A stretch of DNA of 61,596 nt from contig JAIUNM010000021.1 in the NCBI GenBank assembly GCA_020162035.1, positions 1-61,596 of the forward strand, written 5' to 3'. The notes below the pieces were generated by a model. The model did no database searches. It was not told where the DNA came from and saw nothing but the letters and a program-made list of their open reading frames with translations. Numbering within the stretch: the first letter of the stretch is position 1; each line of letters opens with the position of its first letter. A program made the translations under genes and the position numbers. Shown here piece by piece: positions 51,368-60,137 of this stretch. The DNA comes from Bacteroidota bacterium. GTDB taxonomy: Bacteria > Bacteroidota > Bacteroidia > B-17B0 > Aurantibacillaceae.

Positions 51368-52708
51368 CTATTTTAAGTAACGCTGTTTAGCATCAGAAAA
51401 CGTTGGGAAATTATTGTGATGCCAATTCATAATAACTGTTCCGTTTTTCATTAACATTAAACCGGGGTTGCTTCTAATCATTGTTTTTAAAACGGTTCCG
51501 TCAACAGTTAAAAAATCAACCAGTAAATTATGTTTGTGTTTAAACTCGTCTATTTGTGTTGGGCCGCTTGCTGTTAAAGCAACAACCTTGTTTCCGTTTT
51601 GTGTTGCTAGTTTATAAAAGTCGTTTATTTTTGCAATAAGCGTTGGGTTTTCGTTTGTTTTAGCTAAATCGTAAGCAACAATCCAAAAACTATAATTAGT
51701 ATCATTTAAAACACTATCAGTAACAGAACTTCCGTTTAAATCGGTTACCGTAAAATCGGTAATTTTTGGTGCATCAACAGCCTCTTTAACAATAATGTTT
51801 TCGGTTGCAACCCATTTCCAGGTTATTGTATCTTGCCAAGGATAATTTTTTAAATTAAAATGTTCTTTTTTACCTGTTTTTAAATTTTCGTACACAAATC
51901 CGGTTTCAATTACTGCGGGTTGATAAGTGGGCGATTGTTTCATTTGCTCTTTAATGTTGTTGCCAATTTTATAGGCCCTAAAATCAAACAAAGGTAAATT
52001 TCTTATGGTGTATATTGGAAAAGCAACCGAAAAAAACAAAGCCAATACAAATAACGAAAATGTAAACAATGGCGGAACCAATTCGTTAATGTTATCTTTT
52101 CCGGCAATAAGTAGTGTTATTAAAACTAATAAAACTACGTCTTTCCAAAAACTGGTCCATGGTTTTAAAACTAAAAAATCGCCAAAGCAACCGCAAGTAG
52201 TTACTTTATTAAAACATGCGCTATAAAAGGTTAAAAAGGTAAAAAACCCAATTTGAGCAAACAACAACCAAAGCGTTAAGCGCGGTTTAAACCCAATTAA
52301 AAGCATTGCGCCTAAAATAATTTCGCTTCCGCAAAGTATTGCAGATAAAGGAAGAGAAATGTGTGCTATGCCCTCAAATAAACCCGATGTAAATTGAAAC
52401 GCGCCTCCGCTAACCGCTTCTTTAAAAACTTCAAAATACTCTTCAAGTTTATAGCTAAAACCCACTGGGTCGTTAGCTTTAATAAACCCCGAAAAAATAA
52501 ACAAACCACCAACTAAAATACGCGAAATGTGTGTTAACCAAATTAATTTTGCAAGTTGTTCTGCCAGGTTTACAATTATTAAAAGCAATGCAAGTATAAC
52601 CACTAAGGTGGTTTTACTAAAACAAACCGGACAAATAAAATACAAAAGCGTTGCAATCGCAACTGACCATAAAAACCTAAAAAATTTTGATGCTATAAAT
52701 TTTTTCAT
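51368..52708 (-). CDS. BT_3928-like membrane protein: DoxX/MauE domain plus thioredoxin-like domain
   Basis: A 446-residue protein. The N-terminal part has about eight transmembrane segments, including a DoxX/MauE-like core (ISRILVGGLFIFSGFIKANDPVGF; LCGSEIILGAMLLIGF; CFNKVTTCGCFGDFLVLKPW). The GCFGDF motif is typical of MauE-type proteins linked to disulfide chemistry. The C-terminal domain (about 300-446) is thioredoxin-like without CxxC (YSFWIVAYDLAKT, NPGLMLMKNGTVIMNWH with the cis-Pro region). The role is unproven; a link to periplasmic redox is inferred. Confidence 0.85.
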   Translation of the reverse strand: MKKFIASKFFRFLWSVAIATLLYFICPVCFSKTTLVVILALLLIIVNLAEQLAKLIWLTHISRILVGGLFIFSGFIKANDPVGFSYKLEEYFEVFKEAVSGGAFQFTSGLFEGIAHISLPLSAILCGSEIILGAMLLIGFKPRLTLWLLFAQIGFFTFLTFYSACFNKVTTCGCFGDFLVLKPWTSFWKDVVLLVLITLLIAGKDNINELVPPLFTFSLFVLALFFSVAFPIYTIRNLPLFDFRAYKIGNNIKEQMKQSPTYQPAVIETGFVYENLKTGKKEHFNLKNYPWQDTITWKWVATENIIVKEAVDAPKITDFTVTDLNGSSVTDSVLNDTNYSFWIVAYDLAKTNENPTLIAKINDFYKLATQNGNKVVALTASGPTQIDEFKHKHNLLVDFLTVDGTVLKTMIRSNPGLMLMKNGTVIMNWHHNNFPTFSDAKQRYLK

Positions 52709-52779
52709 TTTAACCGTAAAGTTATTGCTTTACTTTAATACTTACAAAACTCTTTTTATTAATAATAAAGTGTGTTTTG

Positions 52780-53859
52780 TTAATTGTTTTGTTTTTCAAT
52801 AAAATCTAGTAATTCGCTTTCTGATTGTTTGTAAGAAAAAACACCCGCTACTTTTCTGTAATTTTGTTTGTCTGTACACTTAAAATATAATTGTTTACTA
52901 CAATCTATTTTTTCTCTATCGTGTAAAAAAGAGTTTAGTATTTTGCTTGCGGTTTCGGTGCTTACACAATAATTGTTGTATGTTTTTTCAAACAACAAAA
53001 CGCGCTCACCGTCGTTGCCACAAGCGTTTAATTGTTCTATAAATAAATTTGTAACAGTTAAATCGGATTCGGTTTTACAATCGTTATAAATAGTGTTTTT
53101 TTTGTTTTTTAGTTCTTTTATAAAGCTAGCCAATTCGTTTTTACTGGCTTCGTATTTAAACGAATTGTTTAAGAGTTCTATGTTGTTTTTATCTACAATA
53201 CTAGGATAGGCAAACTTTAAAAGTTTTAAACGTTCAACTTCAAAATCAACAAAACCAAGTAAAAATTGAGTTTGTTTTATACTAACACAATTGTTTCTAA
53301 AAACATTTTCTAAAACAGAATATTTTTGATCGGGTGTTTGAGTTTTACTAAGTATAATAACAGCGTAACCACTATAACTGTCTGGCATTGGTTTAGAGCA
53401 ACCTTCTTTTGGTATGTTGTAAAAATATTCGGGTTTATCGTTTTTTATTTCACAAAAACGCTCAAGCGTGTTGTTGCTGTATTTGTAACTAGTGTCTATT
53501 ATAGGCTTTGGTGGTATTTTTAAATAAACCGTACTATCTATTTTAAACGCGCTTAAAAACGTAAGCGATTTGTTGTTTTCGTTTAACAAATAACTAAACT
53601 CTGTGTTGCTGGTTTTTTCTTTTTTGTTTAATAAATATACCGTTTGTGTAAAAGAACCAATGCCTTCAACAGAAATGTTTAACAAAACGGTATCTTTAAG
53701 AGTGTTACTAAACGAAACAATTGCTTGAGGTGTTTCATTAACTGTTTTGTTGTTTACACTAACTTTAATTCTTTGGGTTGAACTAATTATATTTAATTTG
53801 TTTTGAGCTGATAATGCATAACAAATAAAAAACAGAATTATTGCTAAAAAATGTTTCAT
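52780..53859 (-). CDS. DUF4476 domain exported protein
   Basis: A 359-residue protein with a signal peptide (MKHFLAIILFFICYALSAQ) and an N-terminal beta-sandwich (about 20-110). Two DUF4476-like helical segments follow (LSKTQTPDQKYSVLENVFRNNCVSIKQTQFLLGF, RLKLLKFAYPSI; a second NACGNDGERVLLFEKTYNNYCVSTETASKIL). The family is Bacteroidota-specific with unknown function. ATG 53859 is preferred over a start seven codons upstream because the -7 box TATCTTTG (53876-53869) lies in that extension. Confidence 0.88.
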   Translation of the reverse strand: MKHFLAIILFFICYALSAQNKLNIISSTQRIKVSVNNKTVNETPQAIVSFSNTLKDTVLLNISVEGIGSFTQTVYLLNKKEKTSNTEFSYLLNENNKSLTFLSAFKIDSTVYLKIPPKPIIDTSYKYSNNTLERFCEIKNDKPEYFYNIPKEGCSKPMPDSYSGYAVIILSKTQTPDQKYSVLENVFRNNCVSIKQTQFLLGFVDFEVERLKLLKFAYPSIVDKNNIELLNNSFKYEASKNELASFIKELKNKKNTIYNDCKTESDLTVTNLFIEQLNACGNDGERVLLFEKTYNNYCVSTETASKILNSFLHDREKIDCSKQLYFKCTDKQNYRKVAGVFSYKQSESELLDFIEKQNN

Positions 53860-53868
53860 TTTACTTAG

Positions 53869-53876
53869 CAAAGATA
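53869..53876 (-). promoter_or_regulatory. -7 box of the DUF4476 gene
   Basis: TATCTTTG on the minus strand fits TAnnTTTG and ends nine bases before ATG 53859. The gap between it and the dprA stop is only nine bases. Confidence 0.5.
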
Positions 53877-53885
53877 ACAAAACGC

Positions 53886-54995
53886 TTATACGTTACATAA
53901 ATACATTTTACCCGGCTTGCTTTTTATAATTCCATTAAATTCTAATTGAAGCAATGTTGCTGCTACTTTACTAATGGTTAAGCCGCACAAATAACAAACC
54001 TCATCAATATGTAGTTCCTTTTTTGAACTAAAGGCATCAAGTATTCTTTTTTCTTCTTCGTTTATGTTTAGCATTAAGGGCACTTGTATTTGTTTGTTGT
54101 TTTTATTAGTGATGTTTTCCCATTGTAAAGCATGTAATAAGTCTGCGGCGTTTTCTATTAACCCGGCTTTGTTTTGTTTAATTAAACCATTACAACCTTC
54201 AGCAAGCGCATCTCCAGCTCTACCAGGAAAAGCAAAAACATCTTTATTATAACTGTTTGCAATGGTTGCGGTAATTAAGCTACCACCTTTTTGTTTACTT
54301 TCAACAATAACAAGGGCATCGCACATGCCGGCAACTATACGGTTACGTTTAGGAAAGTTAACTGCATCGGGGTTGGTTTGGCTTATAAAATCTGTTAATA
54401 AGCCACCCTGATCAATCATTTTTTTAGCTATACGTTCGTGTGCGTGTGGATATATTCTGTCTAAACCATGCCCTAAAACCCCTACTGTGTTTAAGCCTAT
54501 ATCTAATGCCACTTTATGTGATAAAATATCTACACCATAAGCCAAACCACTCACAATCAATATCCCGCTATCTTTTAATTCTTTTACAAACTCTTCGGTA
54601 ATTTGTTTACCATATTCACTTGGTTTACGGCTTCCAACTACAGCAACAATTTTTTCGCAATTTAAATTTGCATTTCCTTTGTAATAAAGCATTATAGGCC
54701 CGTCGCTACAATTTTTTAATCGTTTTGGGTAGTTTTCATCAGTAAAAAAAAGAGGCTTAATTTTATATTGCTCAATAAATTTTAGCTCTTCTTCAGCCCT
54801 TTGTAATACCGTTTTTCCATTACATAAATTATTTGCAATTACTCCTCCAACACCCGGTATTTTTGTAAGCAAACCCTTTTTTTGTTTAAAAACATCTTTA
54901 GCGCTGCCGCAATAAGCTAAAAGATTTTTAGCTGTAACATCGCCCACCCCTTCAATTAAGGTTAATGCTATTTGATATTGTGTTTCGTTTAAAAT
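53886..54995 (-). CDS. dprA: DNA-processing protein DprA, probable non-NTG start
   Basis: About 369 residues. DprA loads RecA onto incoming single-stranded DNA during transformation. In order: a SAM/helix-hairpin-helix start (TLIEGVGDVTAKNLLAYCG, IPGVGGVIANNL), a Rossmann-like domain (VAVVGSRKPSEYGKQI, VSGLAYGVDILSHKVAL, LGHGLDRIYPHAH, NFPKRNRIVAGM, QKGGSLITA) and a C-terminal winged helix (about 305-369). The first NTG (GTG 54947) would cut off the conserved YQIALTLIEG. The frame is open to a TAA at 55028 without NTG; ATT 54995 or ATT 55022 are the likely starts. Confidence 0.93.
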   Translation of the reverse strand: MLNETQYQIALTLIEGVGDVTAKNLLAYCGSAKDVFKQKKGLLTKIPGVGGVIANNLCNGKTVLQRAEEELKFIEQYKIKPLFFTDENYPKRLKNCSDGPIMLYYKGNANLNCEKIVAVVGSRKPSEYGKQITEEFVKELKDSGILIVSGLAYGVDILSHKVALDIGLNTVGVLGHGLDRIYPHAHERIAKKMIDQGGLLTDFISQTNPDAVNFPKRNRIVAGMCDALVIVESKQKGGSLITATIANSYNKDVFAFPGRAGDALAEGCNGLIKQNKAGLIENAADLLHALQWENITNKNNKQIQVPLMLNINEEEKRILDAFSSKKELHIDEVCYLCGLTISKVAATLLQLEFNGIIKSKPGKMYLCNV

Positions 54996-55057
54996 AGACG
55001 AGTGGTTTTTGTTTTTATTAATACTTTATTACCTTGTGTGCTTAATTATTACGCATA

Positions 55058-57427
55058 ATGCACAAAACTACATTTAAATTTGTATTGGTTCTTGCTTTAA
55101 TTTGTAGCAATTTATTTTTATTTAGTCAAAACAACCTGCAAGGATATGTTATTGATGCAAAAACAAACGATACTTTAATTGGCGCAACTATTCAGTTAAA
55201 CACACAAACAGCTACGTTATCAAACCAAAAAGGTTTTTATGAGTTTGCCGGATTAAGTGGAGATTACACTGTTTCTTGTAGTTTTATTGGTTACAAAAAA
55301 ACAAAACAAAAAATTACTATAAATAGTAACGAGCCGTTTTCATTAAATTTTTATTTATTAGAAGAAAACACATCTTTAGATGAAGTTGTTGTAAGTGCAG
55401 GAAAATACGAACAAAAGCTTAGTGAGGTTACAATTAGCATGGAGGTTATTAAACCCAGTTTATTAGAAAACAAAAACATTACAAATGCAGATGCGTTAAT
55501 GAATCAAGTACCTGGCGTTACCGTTAATGATGGACAAGCAAGCATAAGAGGCGGTAGCGGATTTAGTTATGGCGCCGGAAGTAGAGTTTTAGTTATGGTA
55601 GATGAAATGCCAATGATTAGTGCTGATGCGGGCGATGTAAAGTGGAATTATTTACCAATTGAAAATGTTGAACAAATTGAAGTGATAAAAGGCGCGGCTA
55701 GCGCATTGTTTGGAAGCAGTGCGTTAAATGGCGTAATTAATTTACGAACACAATATGTTAAAGATAAGCCCATAACAAAGCTAACAACTTATTTTGGTAG
55801 TTACGATGCGCCTAGGCACACCGTTAAACCATGGCAAGGAAGCTCACAATTCCAATCTGGTATTAATTTTTCGCACGCACAAAAGTTAAATAATTTTGAT
55901 TTAGTTATTGGTGGCCATATGTTAGATGATAAGGGGTATAGGTATTTAGAAACAGAAAGTAGAAAACGGTTTAACGCAAACGTTAGATATAATTTTAGAA
56001 AAATACCTGGTTTAAGTGTTGGGGTTAACGGAAACTCAATGAACACAAACGGGGGATTGTTTTTTTTGTGGCAAAATTATGATAGCGCATATTTTCCTTC
56101 GGGCTTAGATTTACAGCGGTATAATAATAATAGATTAAATATAGATCCTTTTGTTTCTTATTACCACAACAACTCTAAAATAAGTTTACGAAACCGTTAT
56201 TTTAAAACGAATAACACCAATAATAAAAACCAGGGCAGTTATGCCGAGTTGTATTATTCTGAATTACAAGGACAACACCGCTTTAACAATGGTTTAAACT
56301 TAACATCGGGTTTTGTTTATATGCAACAGGTTGTTTTAGGTGGCGTGCTTTATGGTACACATAAAGGAAGTAACCGCGCATTTTATTTACAAGCCGATAA
56401 AAAATTTTTTAATAAATTAAATTTATCGGGCGGAATTAGAGCAGAGTATTTTAATGTTGATACCGCACAAACAAACGGTTATTTATTAATGATGAAACAA
56501 AAAGGAAAACTTCCTTTTCAACCTGTTGCAAGATTGGGTTTAAATTACGAGGTTGCCGAATTTACTTTTTTAAGAGCTTCGGTAGGCCAGGGTTACCGTT
56601 TTCCTACGGTTGCCGAAAAATTTATTAGCACTTCGGTTAGCGCATTAAACATTTACCCAAACCAAACCTTACAACCCGAACTTGGCTTTAGTGGCGAGTT
56701 TGGAATAAAACAAGGATTTAAAGTTGCTGGCTTTAAAGGTTTTATTGATGCTTCGGCGTTTTATAATAAATTTAAAAACAATGTTGAGTTTGTGTTTGAT
56801 ATTTATAAACCAGCAGGCACAGGCACACTTTCGTTAGACCAAGTTACTAAATATGCAGGGTTTAAATCTCAAAACGTAAATACCGCACAAGTTTTAGGTT
56901 CCGAAATTTCGATTGGCGGTACAGGTAAAATTTTTGGCATAAACGCAACATTACTTGCTGGTTACACATATATGCAACCAACTTACGCAACTTATAACCC
57001 TTTAAAAGACACTTTGGGTTTAGCAAATAATAGCTATTTAAAATACCGACAAAAACACTTAGCAAAAACAGATATTCAATTAGAATATAAGTGGTTTGCT
57101 TTAGGATATAGTGTTAGGTTTCAAAGTAAAACTTTAAATATAGATAGACGATTTGTAATTAGTGTATTACACGAGCAAAACGATATACCAAATGGAGTTA
57201 ATTTTGATGACTTTCCATCAACTTTTATTTTACCAGGGTTTAAAGAAAATTATCACGAGTTTGAAAAAAGTGTAATTATTCACGATGCCAGGGTTTCTGC
57301 AAACTTAAATTCTAATTGGAAATTATCGTTTATTGTAAATAATTTAACCAATGTTCAGTATCAAGCAAGGCCAGGCGATTTAAGGCCCCCAACACAATAT
57401 GTTATTCAAATAATGATAAAACTTTAA
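55058..57427 (+). CDS. TonB-dependent outer-membrane receptor
   Basis: A 789-residue protein with a signal peptide (ending LFSQN). A carboxypeptidase-regulatory-like domain (about 28-110; GYVIDAKTNDTLIGATIQL) is followed by a plug (about 120-225; NADALMNQVPGVTVNDGQASIRGGSGFSYG, VEQIEVIKGAASALFGSSALNGVINL) and a 22-strand barrel. It ends SFIVNNLTNVQYQARPGDLRPPTQYVIQIMIKL. A CarboxypepD_reg start without a SusD partner suggests siderophore, vitamin or metal uptake, not glycans. The nuclease gene follows by three bases. It is divergent from dprA. Confidence 0.94.
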   Translation: MHKTTFKFVLVLALICSNLFLFSQNNLQGYVIDAKTNDTLIGATIQLNTQTATLSNQKGFYEFAGLSGDYTVSCSFIGYKKTKQKITINSNEPFSLNFYLLEENTSLDEVVVSAGKYEQKLSEVTISMEVIKPSLLENKNITNADALMNQVPGVTVNDGQASIRGGSGFSYGAGSRVLVMVDEMPMISADAGDVKWNYLPIENVEQIEVIKGAASALFGSSALNGVINLRTQYVKDKPITKLTTYFGSYDAPRHTVKPWQGSSQFQSGINFSHAQKLNNFDLVIGGHMLDDKGYRYLETESRKRFNANVRYNFRKIPGLSVGVNGNSMNTNGGLFFLWQNYDSAYFPSGLDLQRYNNNRLNIDPFVSYYHNNSKISLRNRYFKTNNTNNKNQGSYAELYYSELQGQHRFNNGLNLTSGFVYMQQVVLGGVLYGTHKGSNRAFYLQADKKFFNKLNLSGGIRAEYFNVDTAQTNGYLLMMKQKGKLPFQPVARLGLNYEVAEFTFLRASVGQGYRFPTVAEKFISTSVSALNIYPNQTLQPELGFSGEFGIKQGFKVAGFKGFIDASAFYNKFKNNVEFVFDIYKPAGTGTLSLDQVTKYAGFKSQNVNTAQVLGSEISIGGTGKIFGINATLLAGYTYMQPTYATYNPLKDTLGLANNSYLKYRQKHLAKTDIQLEYKWFALGYSVRFQSKTLNIDRRFVISVLHEQNDIPNGVNFDDFPSTFILPGFKENYHEFEKSVIIHDARVSANLNSNWKLSFIVNNLTNVQYQARPGDLRPPTQYVIQIMIKL

Positions 57428-57430
57428 CCC

Positions 57431-58441
57431 ATGAAAAAAAGTTTTTTATTTATATTTTTTATTTTGGTATTTATGTTTTTAAAATCTCAATCCGCCATTA
57501 ACATTGCTTTTTACAATTGCGAAAACTTTTTTGATACCGTAGATAATCCAAAAATAAACGACAATGAGTTTTTACCAAACGCACAAACAAAATGGGACAC
57601 TAAAAAATATTTAAATAAAATAAAAAAAACAGCACAGGTTTTAGATAGTACTGTTTTGGGTATTGGGTTGCCAGATGTAATGGGTTTTTGCGAAATAGAA
57701 AACGTTACAGTTTTAAACGATTTAATAAAACTAAGTCAGTTAAAAGCCCGTAAGTATAAAGCATTTGCTAGTACAGGTGTTGATGAAAGAGGAATAAACG
57801 TTGGTTTAATTTACGATGAAGATCTGTTTACGTTAATTACAAATGAAGAAGTTAACGCAACAAATTATAGTATAGCAGATTATAAAACAAGAAACATTTT
57901 ACATGTTCAATTAATACACAAAACAACAAAAGAAACATTTAGTTTTTTTGTAAACCATTGGCCGAGTAGGAGAGATGGAGAAGAAAAAACGGAGCCTAAA
58001 CGTTTGTTTGCCGCACAACAATTAAAAAATAAAATTAATGAATTAGAGAATAAAAACTCTCAATTAAAAATAATTTGTATGGGCGATTTTAATGATACAC
58101 CCACAAATTCTTCGGTTGCTAAAATTCTTGATGCCGTGAGTAAACCTAAAACTAAAAACCAATTATTTAATCCGTTTGCCGAACTTGCACTAAACGGAAA
58201 AGGATCTCATTATCACTCTGGCAACTGGCAAATGTTCGATCAAATAATTTTAAATCAAAATTGTTTAAACGGCAAACAATTTACTTTTAAAAAAGGCAAC
58301 GCTTTTGTGTTGGATAAAGAGTTTGTTTTGTTTGAGAATTATAAAACAGGCGAAAAAAAACCGAACAGAACTTATGGTTTTGGTAATAAATACTACAACG
58401 GTTACAGTGATCATTTAGCTGTTTACCTTATATTAAATTAG
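57431..58441 (+). CDS. Exported endonuclease/exonuclease/phosphatase family protein
   Basis: A 336-residue protein with a hydrophobic leader (about 1-20, ending FLKSQS). The metal-dependent hydrolase fold shows IAFYNCENFFDTVDNP, MGFCEIENVTVLNDL, VNHWPSRRDGEE and CMGDFNDTPTNSS, with a final SDHLAVYLIL. Some bacterial members are secreted DNases and others lipid phosphatases; the NHWPS-R pattern is common in secreted Bacteroidota nucleases. It begins three bases after the TonB receptor gene, so the two may be co-expressed. Confidence 0.88.
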   Translation: MKKSFLFIFFILVFMFLKSQSAINIAFYNCENFFDTVDNPKINDNEFLPNAQTKWDTKKYLNKIKKTAQVLDSTVLGIGLPDVMGFCEIENVTVLNDLIKLSQLKARKYKAFASTGVDERGINVGLIYDEDLFTLITNEEVNATNYSIADYKTRNILHVQLIHKTTKETFSFFVNHWPSRRDGEEKTEPKRLFAAQQLKNKINELENKNSQLKIICMGDFNDTPTNSSVAKILDAVSKPKTKNQLFNPFAELALNGKGSHYHSGNWQMFDQIILNQNCLNGKQFTFKKGNAFVLDKEFVLFENYKTGEKKPNRTYGFGNKYYNGYSDHLAVYLILN

Positions 58442-58597
58442 TTTTAATTTAATTTCGGTTCCTGTTTTAAGTGCAGCATTATTATATAAAAGTATTTCGT
58501 TTTCGTTTTTTGTTGAAGCTAAAATTTCAAAACATTTACCATTAAAAAAACAAGATTCTATAATTACACCGCTCCGCTGGATTTTGAGCAATAGCAT
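58433..58597 (-). pseudogene. Decayed remnant resembling the C-terminal TOBE domain of an ABC ATPase
   Basis: Reading leftwards, 54 codons are open from an ATG at 58597; the last 45 (VIIESCFFNGKCFEIL, EILLYNNAALKTGTEIKLKL) resemble the TOBE-like end of transport ATPases. The part before it is replaced by a palindromic repeat (58568-58619), and no ATPase domain is found upstream. It overlaps the nuclease gene's stop by nine bases. The family resemblance is from memory of such termini and is uncertain. Confidence 0.45.
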
Positions 58598-58619
58598 AGT
58601 GCGAAGCTAATCCTGCGGT
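58568..58619. repeat. Imperfect palindromic repeat inserted in the TOBE-like remnant
   Basis: The ends pair as ACCGC...GCGGT and GGATT...AATCC, with an asymmetric internal bulge and a GC content well above the surroundings. The base composition and position at the break in a gene remnant suggest an inserted REP-like repeat. Only one copy is recognised in this window. Confidence 0.45.
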
Positions 58620-58622
58620 TTT

Positions 58623-58795
58623 TTACAATAAATTGTTATTAGTGGTTGACTTATGGGTTTTAACGCTTTGTTTTTGCTCTTGCATTAATTAATAATTTTA
58701 AAAAGTTTTTATGTAAATTACAAATCCTATATGAGTTACATTTTAGTAATGGGAATGTTAAAAATCCTTCGCAGCTTTGTTAATAGAGATAAATG
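58623..58795. other. Non-coding interval upstream of the TOBE-like remnant
   Basis: About 170 AT-rich bases. A short ORF (minus strand, ATG at about 58685, 20 codons) and an adjacent-frame stretch ALKPISQPLITI may be further debris of the same decayed gene. No intact gene or RNA is recognised. Confidence 0.3.
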
Positions 58796-59023
58796 TTATA
58801 ATTTATTATTAAAAAAGTCAGCTAAACTAATCTTATGTATTTTAAGAAGTACAATTAAACTTCTAAATGTAAGATTGGTTTTGCCTTTTTCGATTCGCCA
58901 ATATTGCATGCGTGATAAGCTATTTTTTATAGCAAAATCTTCATAACTACCATAACCATTTTTTATTCTTAGCTTTTGTAGTTTTTCACCTATTTTTTTA
59001 AGTTCTTTTGCTTCGTTTATCAC
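58796..59023 (-). CDS. Small XRE-family regulator
   Basis: A 75-residue helix-turn-helix protein (GEKLQKLRIKNGYGSYEDF, NSLSRMQYWRIEKGKTNLTF, IHKISLADFF). It starts at GTG 59023, though the frame stays open upstream through FFDVFSEFCHV, so a longer form with an unusual start is possible. It is divergent from a T9SS cargo cluster (59146 onward) with AGTAAAAA motifs between, as for the XRE gene at 46892-47287. Confidence 0.8.
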   Translation of the reverse strand: MINEAKELKKIGEKLQKLRIKNGYGSYEDFAIKNSLSRMQYWRIEKGKTNLTFRSLIVLLKIHKISLADFFNNKL

Positions 59024-59081
59024 ATGACAAAACTCAGAAAATACATCAAAAAATATTACAACAAATAATTATACATCTTTT

Positions 59082-59133
59082 AAGTAAAAATATTAATTTT
59101 TTTACTACATTTGTTAAACAAAGCTAATTTTTG
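59082..59133. promoter_or_regulatory. Inverted AGTAAAAA motif and -7-like box in the second XRE module
   Basis: AGTAAAAA (59083-59090) and its inverse TTTTTACT (59099-59106) form a palindrome. It is followed by TAATTTTTG (59125-59133), the same -7-like box seen at 47376-47384. CTAATTT-TTGT-AAATTAG (59124-59141) is a further palindrome just before ATG 59146. Confidence 0.45.
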
Positions 59134-59145
59134 TAAATTAGTTAT

Positions 59146-60126
59146 ATGAAAAAAATAAAGCTTATTATATACTTTTTGATAATAAACTACACATGTAAAG
59201 CGCAACAAAACTTAGTACCTAATGGGAGTTTTGAGGATACTTTGATGTGCCCTACATCTTTAAATGAAACTATAAAGTGTAAAAATTGGTTTGATTTAAA
59301 TAACTGTTCTTCAGATTATTTCAATTCCTGCACTACAAGTTCACTTATAAATGTTCCATCTAATTATTTCGGATTTCAGCAAGCAAAATCAGGCAAAGCA
59401 TATTGTGGGTTTTATACTTACTTCAATAATTCTGTATCAACTTCACCTTATCGTGAGGGAATATATACAAGATTAATGAATAAACTCGAAATCAATCAGA
59501 CTTATCATATAGAATTTTTTTTGAGTCTAGCAGACAGTATGAAATATGGGATTAAAAACATTGACGTTGCATTTACAGACACTATAAATCCATCCTTTGT
59601 GGTGTGTTCTGGAAACCCTTCAACACTAATACCTATAAGTTTATCGCATCAAAATTATTACCTTGAAAAAAACACTTGGATAAAAATCGAAGGTGATTTC
59701 GTTGCAAATGGGAATGAGAAATATATGGTAATTTCAAATTTCAATAACGATAATTTTACTGATTATATTGTAATTAACCATGTAGTTACATCAAATACTG
59801 ATTATTTAGGAGCATACTATTATATTGATGATATTAAATTAGAATTAAAGGACACAGAAAATATAAGTGAGGAGATAATTTTTACCCCAAACAATGATGG
59901 GTTTAATGATTATTTTGAAATTAATACAAAAAATTATAAAGAGTTCCGCTTGATGATATACAATAGATGGGGAAATACAATATACTCATCAAGTTCATAT
60001 TCAAAATGGGATGGTAAATACAAATCAAACAATTGTCCTAGTGGTACTTATTATTTTTTGTTTGAAGGAAAGAATATAGATGATAAACAAAAAATTCACA
60101 AAGGTTACATACAGCTAATAAACTAA
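59146..60126 (+). CDS. T9SS cargo with gliding-motility-associated (type B) C-terminal domain
   Basis: A 326-residue protein with a signal peptide (about 1-21, ending CKAQQ). The N-terminal beta-sandwich (about 22-235; NLVPNGSFEDTLMCP, GKAYCGFYTY, YHIEFFLSLADS, YYIDDIKLELKD) resembles that of the protein at 49235. The type B C-terminal domain (EIIFTPNNDGFNDYFEI, YNRWGNTIYSS, WDGKYKSNNCPSGTYYFLFEG) targets it to T9SS. It is the first gene divergent from the small XRE gene and is followed by another exported protein after 11 bases. Confidence 0.9.
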   Translation: MKKIKLIIYFLIINYTCKAQQNLVPNGSFEDTLMCPTSLNETIKCKNWFDLNNCSSDYFNSCTTSSLINVPSNYFGFQQAKSGKAYCGFYTYFNNSVSTSPYREGIYTRLMNKLEINQTYHIEFFLSLADSMKYGIKNIDVAFTDTINPSFVVCSGNPSTLIPISLSHQNYYLEKNTWIKIEGDFVANGNEKYMVISNFNNDNFTDYIVINHVVTSNTDYLGAYYYIDDIKLELKDTENISEEIIFTPNNDGFNDYFEINTKNYKEFRLMIYNRWGNTIYSSSSYSKWDGKYKSNNCPSGTYYFLFEGKNIDDKQKIHKGYIQLIN

Positions 60127-60137
60127 AATAATAAAAT

